A stretch of DNA of 64,000 nt, from the NCBI RefSeq assembly GCF_000003855.2, contig NW_003101677.1, positions 2,546,573 to 2,610,572 on the forward strand. Direction: 5' to 3'. The position numbers and the translations under genes are program-made. Within the stretch, counting starts at the first letter, position 1. Every line of letters begins with the position of its first letter. The notes under the pieces were generated by a model. That model had not been told where the DNA came from and searched no databases. It was given only the letters and a program-made list of their open reading frames with translations. The stretch comes from Blastomyces gilchristii SLH14081 (Eukaryota; Ascomycota; Eurotiomycetes; Onygenales; Ajellomycetaceae). Shown here in pieces: positions 11,611-23,977 of this stretch.

Positions 11611-12177
11611 GGTGACTGCTAGTGCGGTATTTCGAGAAATGATGATATAAATCTTTTCCTGTGGAATTTGATAGGTCTTGCCTTGGTTTAGGGGAGATAG
11701 CTAGCGCTATACACGATAGTATGGGGTGACATATTATCAGGCCTGGCCTACCTTCGTACGGGGTCGACCAATTTTACGACAGTTCGTGTGTTCTCAGACC
11801 AATGCACCTGCGTTGCAATCTAGCAAAATTATCGTCCTATAAAAGTAGCCCTTAGGATATTTTCTCTCAAAATACTTCCATCCACCTGGTCAAATTTGGA
11901 CGTGTTTGCGAACGAACACCCATATGGATCCGCTACGGGACACGATGATATCCGAAAAATAACTTGCAGTGGTGGGTAATGAAGACATCCGATATGGTCT
12001 GCAACCCTCTGCCAGGTCCATGTTACAGTGATCACAACGGCACATTTCTTGTTTCTATTGTGATATGAGGCTGGGTATTAATGAACGCACGAGCTAAATT
12101 TTGACCACTCCTGTCCAATCTACATCTATTGCTCTTATTCTGCAGTTATTTTGACGCGATATCAGCTGACTCCTGCA
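11611..12177. other. Edge of the gene island
   Basis: About 570 bases downstream of rrp7 with no supported gene. Base composition is still mixed, with CpG present. The repeat block begins with the TIR-like sequence at 12178. Confidence 0.5.
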
Positions 12178-12355
12178 TAGACTGGCCGTGTGACCGTGTC
12201 TGGGACGAGGATCAATTACAGTTATTATTATATTATCCAAAACCATTACTTCTGATTACAGTTTGTATTTATTACATTGATCTCAAATCACTTTATTTCA
12301 AATATTAAAGATCTCAGATTCACTTTTCAAATAAAAATTTAGTCTCAGATTGATG
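12178..12355 (+). mobile_element. hAT-type element end (TIR family TAGACTG), partial
   Basis: Begins TAGACTGGCCGTGTGACCGT, the same terminus as the ~505-bp MITEs in this window. The following 150 bases match the element starting at 63617 through to AGTCTCAGAT, after which the two copies diverge. No opposite terminus or TSD could be found near this copy, so it is either truncated or the left end of a larger element broken by later insertions. It is the first repeat next to the gene island. Confidence 0.6.
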
Positions 12356-12506
12356 GAGGAGTTCTTTTTGAGTAGTTGGTTGTATTATGAGAAGCTAGCT
12401 GCTACATGGCCTTTAGTGTAGGCTACTGGGGCAAAAGAGCTCAATCACCACCAGCGCACTGCTGGTAGAAGGGCCGATCAACCCGGGACCCCCAACGAGA
12501 AGACAC
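12356..12506. other. Short GC-richer island between repeats
   Basis: Unlike the flanking repeats this stretch keeps CC, GG and CpG, and has a small hairpin (CCAGC/GCTGG, about 12451-12465). No gene or element is recognised. It may be host DNA into which the long-TIR element at 12515 inserted. Confidence 0.35.
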
Positions 12507-12514
12507 GATGGAAG

Positions 12515-12680
12515 TTATCTCAGCATGCTCAGCCTCTCTTCTCGATATTTTCGGATTAGCGCGACCAACTAAACTCCTTTAGACTTCTGCCAAGTCCTGC
12601 TAACTTCTGGACTAATAAGAGACTTCACATATGCTCACAATCTAATATCTTGTAGAGAGTCTGAGAAGAAACAGTTTCAT
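12515..12680 (+). repeat. Left terminal inverted repeat of the 10.5-kb element
   Basis: Matches in inverse orientation 22875-23047, and also both ends of the 39315-40092 element. Best conserved are the outer TTATCTCAG...CTCAG, the central AAGTCCTGCTAAC and the inner CTGAGAAGAAACAGTTTC. Confidence 0.7.
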
Positions 12681-12856
12681 TATATATAAAAAATCAACTT
12701 CACTTATATAAAATATTCAATTGACTTTAGAATTATATATCTATTCTAAATATCTATCTGATCATTATCAAACTGATATTTTTTAAATTCTCAGTCATTC
12801 TGCTATTATCTCTGCTATTTTATAACTTACTACTTCTTCTCATTATATTATAATCA

Positions 12857-15720
12857 TTGATAAAAGACAGTATATCTTTTGAATCTCAAGATACTCAATA
12901 TCAGACATACTTCAGTCAATATTCTTTATCACTCAAAGATGAATTCTCTCTACAATCACTACAGTCTCTTAACAATGTAGATGATAAATATAATATATCA
13001 GATAGTGACTTAACAGAGCTTGAATCTATTAATACTTCTTCAGAATTTAAGATCACTGATACTGATACTGATACTCTATAAGCTTGTTTATAATTAAATT
13101 ACTATGACTCACAGTATCTGTCTACAATGTCTTATAACTGATAGAAAAGATAGTTGAAATTATCTTATATTATCAGAATATTACAGTAAAACAGTTGAGA
13201 AATGAAAATCTTTATAGAGACTTGAATTTAGAGTTCTGATATCTTAACTTATTAATAATACAGTACTTCTATAAAGTAATGAAATATACTATATTCAGTA
13301 CTTTTCAAAGTAGAGATATTTAATAATAATTAATATTATACTATCTTACTTAAATAGAAGCTGAAATATCTTATTAATACTCTCTTCTTTATAAAATTTA
13401 ATCATGATTCTGATCTGAATATCATTGACTTTCAGACTGCTTTTAAAATTATTCAGACTAATATATTAATCTGATTTAATCTACTTACTTCTATTCTAAA
13501 AAATAAATATATTAATTGAAAAAGCTATAAATAAGACTCAGATAAAATAACAGTTATTAAACAGCTGTTTATTATTATAAGTGTTATATATCACTCTTAT
13601 TTCTTAAAAAACTTAAACTTCTTCAGCTCTATTCTCTCTATATATTTTCATAACTTAAGAGTAAAATGATGAGTGATAGAAATCATTTCTAACTTTAAAC
13701 TCTGTTATAACTGTATAATAAGAAATAGATTAATAATAAAAATTACTAAATAAGAGAAAATATAACTTAATATTCTTAACTTATTAATATTTCTATTTAA
13801 TATCTTAAACTTCTAGTAATCTCTGATAATATCTATTATTTTCTAGTATATTCTTTAAACTTCTATCAACTTCTGAGTCAATCACTTAACTAATTCTTAC
13901 TGTTAGATTAAACTTCAGCAGCTTATCAAAGATTCTTAAGTTATTATAGTTTATAATAATATGAACTTCAAGAAGACTGTATAAAATAAGATAATCAGAT
14001 ATAATAATTTCATAACTGCTGTGACTACTACTACTATAATTATTTTCTCTAATATTTCAGAAACTGATCTAACTCAGATTATATATGATTTTATAAGACT
14101 GTTAATACTATAAGAAATCATTAATATATCTGATATAACAGATAATAATAATAAGCTTTGAAAGTAAATAACATTATATCTTATTTCAGATACTATTCAA
14201 AAGATTTATAATAATAAGATTAAAAGTGTTTTCAGTACTGTAAATGATTTATTATTTTAAATATCTATTATTAATACACTTTCTATGCATAGAACACATT
14301 TTCAGTAGTTAAATACTATTTTTAAAAATAAGAACACTATTATGAGAACTATGAAAGTTTATAAGAAGATATTTAATAATTTTCTTGATTTATTAAGAGA
14401 TTATATAGTATTTTTAACTCATCTCTTTTCAGTGTATGAAGATACTTTAATCACAAAACTCATTTAATTGATTCAGATAAAGTAGTTAAAATCTATAGAT
14501 ATCTTTGAACAGTGTAACTGACTTCATTCTGTTTCTGAATAATTTTATATTTAAATAAATCTACTCTCTATTATTATCTATACTCATTTTAAAGCTGAAG
14601 TCTCTGAGAAGACTTATCACTGTATTCAGTCTGATCTTACTTATTAAAACTGAAATTCTATAACTACTATCAATCTGAAATATTATCTTCTTAAGTCAGT
14701 GATTTCTCAGAGCTTTATATTTCAAAGTCTTACTTTATTTTATACTGCTATACAATATTGAGATTATTCAGTTAGTAATCTTAAGTACTTAGAAGATATC
14801 AATTCTATTATATTACAGCTTAGTTCTTCACAGTATCTTCAGCTTATTAAAGATATATATATTAAAGTATTTACTCTTAATATCTGAAATAGAATTAACT
14901 CTTAAATCTCTCAGTCTACTTAAGATATTAAATTCTATATCATATATCATTTTCTTCAAGAATGTGAATTATTCATTTAAATATACTATACTATTAAGTA
15001 TGATAATATTGAACTTCTTAAGTATTTCATTTTATCTCTGATTATCTTCTTTCTTAGTACTAATCAATATAATTATATCACTGAGATACTTTATTATTTT
15101 TGAATATTTCAATTCATTAAAATCTCTTCTCTATATTAAGTGATTATAATTACAGATCTTATTAATTAATCTGAAAAACCTGACTTCTTCAAAGCAATTG
15201 ATCTAGATATAAAACATCTTAATAATAGCTATAAGTTAAAGATGAAATACTATAAAAATTCAATAAAGAATATCTATCTTATATTTAATTAAGTCTGTCT
15301 GTTAAATACATAAGTTTATCAGCTATAATAGATTTTAGAGTCTATCTTTGAGTGTTCACTTACTAAGAAATATATAAGTGTTATTACTAAGCTTGAGATA
15401 TTCTTTACTACTAGAAGTCTATTAAAGAATGATTATATCTCATCTCAAGATTTACTTTTACTATCAAAGAAACATATATTTCACTTCTTAAATATACTTT
15501 TAATTGAAGTGAAAGATCTGAAGATGAAGATTAAGTATTTTAATCAAGTATGAATTCAGCAGTAGTTGATTATAATGAACTTGAATTTAAATAATATAAT
15601 TATTAATACTGAAGTTAAGTCTTATTCTGAGAAATTCAATAATAATATAGAGTAAGATTCTATTTTTATTGAAAATATACTATCTTTATTTACTGTAAAT
15701 AATCTATCTAATACTTTGAA
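12857..15720 (+). pseudogene. DUF6589-like protein remnant
   Basis: An acidic open frame at 12857-13081 (Ser/Asp/Glu-rich, ending in Thr-Asp repeats) is followed by a long + strand coding-like region to about 15.7 kb, broken mainly by TGA, TAA and TAG stops that C-to-T/G-to-A changes would create from Trp and Gln codons. Blocks resembling the fungal DUF6589 family are readable: IVYNNMNFKKTV near 13950 (the family's YDNxN block), WLHSVSEWFYIQINLLS near 14520 (reading TGA as former Trp), and a run near 15150 around LINxSEKPDFFKAIDLDIKHLN (the family's conserved C-terminal region). DUF6589 proteins are common in fungi and of unknown function. As the largest gene inside a TIR-bounded element, this is the candidate transposase. 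Family assignment is from memory of the pattern, not a search. Confidence 0.5.
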
Positions 15721-16549
15721 AATAATTCTGAAGAAGAATAACTAAAATTGATAAATATACTAAAGCTTTACTTATTTCATCTTCATTTAATATATAATAT
15801 TATATTTTCACTGATAAATATATTAATAATAGAACTTCTGCATTATTCTGTCAACTTGTGAGTTAATTAAATATCAAGATTTAAAATAAATATAACTAAT
15901 ATCTGATAAATTTTATTTTTAAGATATTATTTTTCAAAGTTAACTAATTTACATTTATAACTGATACTTATAAAGAATATTTATATAGAATCTTTAATAT
16001 ATTCATCTGTATAAATTACTTATTTATTAGAGTTCTACTTGAAATCTTCTTCACAAAGTAGAGTAGTATAAATAAAATAAGAATTTAAATTATCAGAGCA
16101 CTGCTTCTCAGTGAAGAAGAAGATAATCTCTTTAACAGTAATCAATATAACTGTGTTAGTGAGAATGTACTGAGATTCTTAAGCTTGTATTTAAAGATAC
16201 TACACTCACTCTTATATACAATAATCTAACAGTGAGAATAAGAATTTCTGAACTTAACTATCTGAACTCTTTTCTTCTCAGAGTATACTTAACATTTCTT
16301 ATTATTCTCTTGATAGATAGTACATCTGTTCTTTCTCAGCAGCTGTTCACTCAGCTTCATCTTTATTATTTAGTTAATATGATCTCACACTCTCTGCTTC
16401 TACAGAGAGAAGCACTGAAACTTCTTATAAGAGATTAATCATTATTTCTCTGATTTCTGAGACTGATAGAATGATGAGCTCTTACTCATTATTCAATTCT
16501 AACTCTGTCTTGACTGACTTGTCAGCTGTGTCTACTTTCAACAAACACA

Positions 16550-17425
16550 GCTAGCAGACAGAGTATTGAGAGAGAGAGAGACACTATATAATATTATTAA
16601 CAGTGACAGTGACAGTGAGAAGAAGAGAGTGCTTAACACAGAAAACAGCTGAGAGAGTAGAGAAAATGAGCTTATTAGTGCAGAGAATGAGAAGAGTGAG
16701 AAGAGTGAGAGAGATCATAATAACTCTGAGAAGAAGAAGAGAAAGCTAATATAATATATCAGTGATTAATTCTTTCTCTATCACATATATCTCATTCATA
16801 TTTATATTACTTACTTAATTAGTTCTGATGAAACTTCTTTCTCTACAAAGAATAAAGAAGAGAAGAAGTCTGAGAAAGAGAGAGAGAGATAAGAGTAAGA
16901 ACTGCTATAAAATAATATTAGCTTCTTATTCTCTTATTATATTGTACTTATTTAGAGAGAGCTTTTCATATCTATCTGAATAAGTTCAGCTCATTATCTC
17001 TGTTCTTCAAAGAAGAAAGAGAAGTCTCAGACACTTTCTCACTCTCATTCTCACAGATGAGAATGAGGGTAAGAGTAAGAATAAGAGCAGAGAAGTGAGA
17101 GTGAGCATGAGTACAGATGTGAGAAGAAGAGCTAATTATCAGAGTTAGTATTTCATTTCATTCTCATTATACTTTTCATGCTGAATAGACATGTAAAGTG
17201 AGTGATGAACTCTGTCAAAGTGAAGTTATTCATGTGAGATAGCTGTGACAGCAGTAAGTATGTTCTTTTCACTGATAAGAAAGTAGAATGAGTGTATTCA
17301 CATCAATATTATAAGAGAAAAGAGCATTATATTGATTTTTTTAAATCATGAAGAAGAAGAAAAGAAGAAGAGAAGAAGAGAAGAAGAGAAAGAAAGAAAA
17401 AAAAGATTTAAAAATATTAGTATAG
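16550..17425. repeat. Purine-rich low-complexity DNA
   Basis: Dense GAGAGA, AGAAGA and GAGTGAGA tracts, ending in an (GAA)n-like run at about 17347-17402. No coding frame of note. It sits inside the 10.5-kb element, between the DUF6589-like region and the minisatellite. Confidence 0.7.
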
Positions 17426-17561
17426 TGTTATTCATTTCTTCTTCAATATAGTGAATTTATCTTCTCACTCATTAACTAATTTGATAGGCTCAGAAGTTCA
17501 CACAATTTCAAAGAAATTCACAGATATTTACAAAAGATCAGTGAAGTTAAAAAAAGATCAA

Positions 17562-17783
17562 AGATCTCATCATCTTACAGTATTATTTCTCTTGAAGATC
17601 TCATTGCCTTGCAGTATCATTTCCCTTGAAGATCTCATTATCTTACAGCATTATTTTTCTCAAAGATCTCATTATCTTGCAGCATCATTTCTCTCAAAGA
17701 TCTCATTACCTTATAGCATCATTTCCCTTGAAGATCTCATCATCTTACAGCATTATTTCTCTCAAAGATCTCATCATCTTATA
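17562..17783. repeat. 34-bp minisatellite, about 6.5 copies
   Basis: Units start at 17562, 17596, 17630, 17664, 17698, 17732 and 17766 (partial), each exactly 34 nt, beginning AGATCTCAT and containing a CTTACAG-like core and CATTATTTC. Units differ mostly by C/T and A/G changes. A 113-codon frame (17451-17792) runs through the array without a stop; as 34 is not a multiple of three, the unit is read in all three phases, giving a ~34-residue protein periodicity every three units. Confidence 0.92.
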
Positions 17784-18654
17784 ACTGTGTAATGATCAGC
17801 ATTTCCTCATTCTCATTCTTCACTAGCAATGAAAAGCTTTTCATACTCTTCAAGCTATGTGCTGTTTTTCTCAATCTCATTGATCTGAAAGTTCACAGAA
17901 CTTTGAAGAAGTTCACAGATATTTATCTGAGATTTCATTGACTCAGAAGTTTACAGAACTTTGAAGATTATAATGACTTAAATAGCTGACATCTTCATTC
18001 ATTTGTGAGCTATGATTATTATCTCAACTCAGATGTCACTTCTTATTACTTATTTTACTATCAGAGACAGAGAACATGATAATCATGAAATTTAATAATG
18101 CTTTTTTAATTGATTCTATGTTATTCATGAATGCTATACTTCTTCTCTCATTTGATGTGATTACACTTGAACTACCTTCAGACTGCAGTCTTGAGTGCAT
18201 GAACTGCTAGAGCAAGATGCTATTTAAAGCTCATTAAGCTTAGAAGAAAATCTTTGACAGTTGTTGAGTTAGTTACATGAGCTATATTTGCTTTTTAAAG
18301 TGAAGTTCATATCTTTAAGATACTAAGATTCAAGTAAGAAAACAATCTCATCATTCTGCAGTATCTGGGTTCACATGTTGATTATTTTTAAAAGATAGTT
18401 TCAGATTAGAAAGAAGCTGAGCTTTCATAATTATTATAGACTCAGAAACCTTTAAGTCATAGTCATTGAGAACTTTATCAGTTGTGTGACTAAGATTGAG
18501 TTTTGACTCTTCAACTGCTTTACAACATTCAATCAGATATATAACAGCAAATTTGATCATTGATGCAGTTTACAGCTCATTAAGCTTAAAAGAAAATCTT
18601 TGATAATTATACAGCAGAATTGAAAGAATAGTATCTTATTGATCATTTAAAATA

Positions 18655-18757
18655 AAGAAAAAAAGAAAAAGAAAAAGAAAGAAGATATTAAGAGAAAAAA
18701 AAAATAAAAACAAAAACAAAAATAAAAGTAAAAGTAAAAGCAAAAACAGCAACAGTA
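18655..18757. repeat. A-rich simple repeats
   Basis: Consecutive AAAAAG, AAAAAC and AAAAGT-type short repeats, continuing as CAACAG-like units. Possibly an old poly(A) tail expanded by slippage; nothing upstream of it was recognised as a retroelement. Confidence 0.7.
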
Positions 18758-18770
18758 ACAGAATACAAAG

Positions 18771-19594
18771 CTACTTCTTAATAATCTCTCTATCAATCTT
18801 ACAGTTAACAGAATCCACCAGGCACAAAGAAAAACTCATTAACAACTTCTCATTGAAAAAACAGCTTGTATTATACAAGTCAAAATTGTGATTCACACTG
18901 ATAATAATCTGAGAACCTTCTTCAACAAATGATTTCAGTATATAATCATGATAGAACCTGATCAATCAGTTATTTATTATCAGTATACTCTGCAACTTCT
19001 TTATAATATGACAATAATTATCATTATCTTCTTGCTTATAACACATCATCTTCTGTGATCTTCTAATATAATATTTCACAATGATATAAGACTCTCTGAG
19101 AATCTATAATGATATCTATTAACATCTAAGCTTTCTCTAGAAATATAGTAAACATACAGCATAGTACATGAAATCATGAAAATGATAATTATCACATACC
19201 TTTCTAACATCAGAAACAATACATTTACACAATGACTCAAATTCAGTCATATAAAGACAGTATATACAGATCTTCTCAGGCTTTATTGTATAGTAAGTAT
19301 CATAATAAGCTTTAAGAACAGTGAACTCAAGCTCATGAGTAGACATTGTTGTTTGGCTAAATTATTTAGTTAGAGATTGATTTATACATCATCTATGATT
19401 AAGATTTAACTTACCTTTACTATATTGAAGAACAGGCAGGTGAGTGAAGTAGCAGAGACAGCAGCAGGAACAGTGACAGATGATATAACAGGGAGATTTT
19501 CACATTGATAAGTAGGTTGTTGCTGATTAAAAGAAAGATGAAGAAAATGAAGTAAAGAGCTCATATTTATACTTACAATATGAGTAAACAACAC
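18771..19594 (-). pseudogene. Cysteine-bearing protein remnant, unrecognised
   Basis: Three open minus-strand segments lie in series: 19594-19406, 19346-19137 and 18965-18771. Between the first two is a good fungal intron: donor GTAAGT, a CTCTAAC branch site and a TAG acceptor, 58 nt long, although the joined frame meets a stop soon after. The middle segment has closely spaced cysteines and histidines (CIYC, then CKC, then C...HFH), as in a small zinc-binding domain. I do not recognise the family. It lies within the 10.5-kb element and could be a cargo or accessory gene. Stops at plausible TGA/TAA positions mark it as dead. Confidence 0.35.
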
Positions 19595-20639
19595 ATGAGT
19601 AAGTTAATAATGTCTAGATAAGTATATTTCTATTCACTTCTATAACTCTACAATTCATAATTGATTCAGAAGTTAGCAGCAGTTATTAGAAATTACAAAG
19701 AGTGTACAGAAGATTTATTATAGAAGATGTCTAACTACTTGATAGTGTTATTTTCTATAGAGAAGTTGTCTCTTCCTCTGTGAGAAGAAGTTTGAACACA
19801 GTTAAAATGAGATATCTTTGTGAATACAATATCTGTGTTTGCATTCTATTCATTAAATGATGTTTATTTATAAAGGATTTGAATATCAATACTATTATTA
19901 TTACTTCACTGCTTGAATGAAGTGTGAACTTGAGTAGTTGTAGATATGTGAACTTGTGAACTTAAAGAAGAATGAACTCAGAAACTTGAAGAAGAAGTGA
20001 ACTGCAGAGTAGTGAAAGCACTGATAATAGATATGACTAGAGTAGCAGAGACTTCAACAGCAGCAACAGCAGCTGAAAGAGCTGTAGAGATCTCAGTGAA
20101 GATCTCATTAAGTTACTGTGCTCTTTTTACTATATATTGAGCAGTTATTCAGGCCAGATTATTATCTTTTATACATCATACAGCCGTGAGCTGCTGAGCT
20201 GCTGTCATTTCACTGATTAAATCACTACTTGATATTTCAGTAGATACTGTAATCTCTGCTGTTCTCTTCCTGTTTCTGATTGTCTGATGTTAACATCTTT
20301 CTATAAAAATAGCTTCATACACTTTATTTACAGCTGCAATTTGACTCAACAGAAAGCTGTGAAGCTGATCTTTAAATTCATCTCAATAGCTTCAAGTCTG
20401 AAGAAGATTGCCAGCATCATATAATTCATTTCAATTAGATTCAAAGATAGATGTCTTCTGATGAAAAAGAGCAGATATCTGCCACTGATATTAAGTAGAT
20501 ATAAATCATGAAGCTGGCACTGAAAAGTCTTGATCATGATGATACTGTTTCTCTGTATATTTGATACATCAGTTCTTAAGTTCTGACCACAGAATGACAC
20601 TGTGACTGTTATCTTGAGATGCCTTGATGATGTTTATAG

Positions 20640-22300
20640 TGAGTGACTGTTTAAATACAGATATATGACTTGAATTACATCTGCTGCAGCATTTCTTCAC
20701 AGAAGTATTCATTCTATTCATGCTAAATGAGAGTCAATCCTTCTCAAGATAGATCAGAAGGGCTTTTCAGTGACATAGATCATTGATAATTCTCTTTCAG
20801 TCAGTGAAGAGATTGACTTGTCTTTGCATTTCATTCTATATTCATATCTTCACAGTGATTGTTCTACATTGACTTTGACTCTGACTTATTATATTGATGC
20901 AATACTTTCAGCATCAGATATATTCTTTAAGTTCATGAACTGTGATAGCTGACTAATCTGATATCAAGTTCTTTGCTAAGATCTTTGTTTCACTGATAGT
21001 TGAGAAGATTGAACAGCTTTCTTTTCATAATCTTCAGAGTTAAATGCTCAGTAGAGAAGAAGAATCAAGATATGACTTTTTCAATCTGGTTCACAATTCT
21101 CTCACTCACATCATTATCAAATATTCATGATATCATCTTTCTTAATAGGAAATTCTCATACAACAGTACACTCAACATCTGAAATATTTATACTCATACT
21201 CAGTGAGATTATTATCATCATGATTTGTATTTTTAATATTGATTTTATAAACTTCTCAAAGTGAATATTCTGATTCACTTCAGACACTCAAGATATGAAA
21301 TACTGAATAATGTCATTGATGAAAGAGATATCAGTATTATTAACATTCTGCCTGTTATTCTGACAGATCTGAAGAAGTATTGATCAGAAATATTACACTA
21401 CTTATTGAATCTTAACATAACTGTCAATAAAGATAATAATCTTTAAAATATGTTAAGATATGATCTTTTCATCTGTATCAATAACCTTATTCAATAAAAA
21501 ATATAACATATTCTAGAATACAAGTTTATCATATGAAATCAGATATATGCTGATAAAGATATTAAAATAGTTAATAAAAGTTCAAATAATCTAAGTCTGC
21601 TATGAGTTTACATCAATAGAATGAAATTCAGTCTCTTGAAGAATGATATTCTCAGCTTTACTGCTGAGAGTTACAGAACAATTAAATCAGATAATATTCT
21701 TATAAAGAAGCAGTCTCAGATGCCTCAGTCTGATAAACTGACTACAGAATTGACTTCACTGTGTGATAAGATGACATTTATCAATAGCTACAAGCTCAAT
21801 CTTTTCTTGTAAAGTAGGGTCTTGAAGAACATGCTGAAATCACTTATAAAGAGCTTACTCTGAACTGAGCAGTATATGTGTATACTCACTCTGTTGAATG
21901 TGTTTGAGTAAGTCTTCTTACTTCTGAAGATTATCAGCACTGATCAGACAAGAATTGACACTGAGAAATCATACTATATCTCTTATTTACTGATCATCAA
22001 GCTTGTTTAGAGAAACCAGTTAAATAATTATCTTTTCTATCAGAATTGTATAGAATTGAAGAATAAGACTCTTTTTATAGCTAGTTCTGACAATGAATAA
22101 AGTGTCACTATATTCATATATCATGCACTGAAGTATACAGACTTATTCTATACATGACTGAAGAGTACACTCAGAATCTGAACACAGATCTTGAAGTATT
22201 TATTGAAGATAACACTGAATAACATTCTATTGCTTATTAATACTATCTAGTGCAGCATAGCTTATAACAAGTTATAGTATATCTTCAATGTTCATTGAAA
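20640..22300 (+). pseudogene. Long decayed reading frame, unrecognised
   Basis: One + strand frame is mostly open across 1.6 kb (open blocks at 21000-21182 and 21621-21812, with few stops between), richer in retained Trp and Cys than random AT-rich sequence would give. Composition is hydrophobic and basic. No catalytic motif is recognised. It occupies the right third of the 10.5-kb element and may be a second protein needed by the element or captured cargo. Confidence 0.35.
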
Positions 22301-23058
22301 GTATTTACTTTAATAATGACTTTTAAAGTCACTGTTGTAGCTGACTTGCATGTTTTTTTCAATCTCTCTTGACTATATTTGATACAGTTGATGAGATGTT
22401 GTCTGACTCAGCTGTTAAAAAGAAGTATTATATAATTGATTCAGAAGTTGTCAGAAGATCTTAGAAGTTGTTAGAAGTTATCACAAGTTAATATACTATG
22501 TGAGATTATCAAGAGTTCAGAAGTTATCAGAAGTTGTTGAAAGTCACTGAAAAATACACTCAGTGCTTTGACTATAGTCTCTGATAACTGAATAGATGTT
22601 TTGATAGCAAGATCAAGATGTTAAATAACTAGATATGATCATGATTGAAAAATTAGTAAATCATTTCTGTGTTCAAAATCATAGTAGCAGTTTTCAATAT
22701 AACACTTTATACTCAGAATATATGTATTTTCAGATAAAAATTACATCAATCAATAGAAAATTGAAAAATTAAGTCTTCAAGATAATAGAGAAATAATCTA
22801 TAAGTGATGTTATACAGTGATTCTATCTTAAATATTATGATTGAAGTAAATCATTTCTGTGTTACTAATAAATAGAAACTGTTTTTTCTCAGATGCTCTG
22901 TGAAGAGTTTGCTGAGAATATCTCATTTAGGTTTAGTATAAGCTCTGTGACAGTTGATTGACTCAGATGTTAGCAGGACTTGACAGAAAGTAGCAGTAGT
23001 TCAGATTGAGTTAGCTCGGAGTGAAGTGACTGAGTTTACTGAGATAATGATGAAAGAA

Positions 23059-23159
23059 TGTTGATGATTACTACATCTACTCTAATCACGTGCCACTCAA
23101 CTTATATATAGGTTCACCTTATATAGATTACACATAGATAACAACGTTATTCTTCAACA
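23059..23159 (+). repeat. Copia left LTR (101 bp)
   Basis: Contains CACGTG and TATATATA, a plausible promoter core. Identical in length to 39092-39192. Confidence 0.8.
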
Positions 23160-23249
23160 GGTTATGAAGCCCTTCTATAAATAACCGCTGATAATGTGTC
23201 AATCACATCTTCACATATCATTGAACATGTCTAGATGTCTCTTTGAACC

Positions 23250-23719
23250 TATGGTTAATTTGAGATCTGGTAGAACGCCAGATTTAATGAAGAAATACAT
23301 GTCAGTGTGTAGAAAATGAAATTCAGAAGCACTGAAAGTGCAACAGAGAATAACAGTCAACTTTATAACATCTATAATAAATAACTACAAGAACAATTTT
23401 ACAGATCTGCTTGTTCACAACATCATCAGAATATTGAATCACAAGAATGATCTATGTAATTCACTCTCTGTGAGTGAGATGACTGATATGAAGTTGAAAA
23501 TAATGAAACTCTAACAGGAAATTGAACAGGTGAAAACTAGCACAGTGAGTGAGGCTCTGACTGATGCTGATGACACTGTCAGTACAGATCTGACATAGTT
23601 TCTACAGGAATAAGAAAGAACATCTGCTCTAATGAAGGTTTTGAGAGAATTTCAAGATCAGATTAAGTATATCAGAAAATCAATTACTCTTACAGACTCT
23701 GAGAACTATTTATTATGAA
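23250..23719 (+). pseudogene. Copia gag remnant, first part
   Basis: Begins around MVNLRSGRTPDLMKKYM and stays mostly open, with TGA/TAA/TAG at positions explained by RIP-type transitions, until it is cut by the chromovirus LTR at 23720. The rest resumes after 33176. Helical, Lys/Glu-rich composition as in capsid proteins; assignment rests on position. Confidence 0.45.
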
Positions 23720-23977
23720 TGTAAGAAATTCTGCTTCTCACGGATTCTTTACCTCTATTCCTATCTCTCACATAATCAATAGGGTTAGCAGCCCTTGACT
23801 ACATACAACTATATAGACTGAAGTTTGTGAATACTATTCATAACTCAGCTTAAATACTATTATATATTTAATCTCTATATTTTATCTTTCTACTGTGAAT
23901 ACTTCTAGTAGTTAATAGTATATATTATGTCAAGCTGTAAATATCTGAATAATTATCTGTAAGTACTTATTCTTATA
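23720..23977 (+). repeat. Chromovirus left LTR (258 bp)
   Basis: Pairs with 32919-33176 and, inverted, with 58245-58501. More heavily mutated than the right LTR: its terminal CA has become TA. Confidence 0.88.

Larger units (their letters stand above)
12515..23047 (+). mobile_element. 10.5-kb DNA transposon with ~170-bp TIRs and DUF6589-like gene
   Basis: The ends are inverted copies of each other: both begin TTATCTCAG, share AAGTCCTGCTAAC about 80-100 bases in, and share CTGAGAA(G/A)AAACAGTTTC at the inner edge. The left TIR is about 12515-12680 and the right about 22875-23047. The flanks are GATGGAAG (12507-12514) and GATGAAAG (23049-23056, one base offset), an 8-bp TSD differing by a G/A transition. 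Inside are a decayed DUF6589-like frame, purine-rich low-complexity DNA, a 34-bp minisatellite, a minus-strand cysteine-bearing frame and another long + frame. 8-bp duplications are known for hAT, P and Zisupton-type elements; the superfamily here is undecided. The 778-bp element at 39315-40092 has the same ends. Strand follows the DUF6589-like frame. Confidence 0.72.

Noticed and set aside
11829..12035. 68-codon minus-strand frame downstream of rrp7
   Set aside because: Short, no domain, no intron signals; indistinguishable from chance.
17562..17783. CRISPR array
   Set aside because: The repeats are contiguous with no spacers and the genome is eukaryotic; it is a minisatellite.
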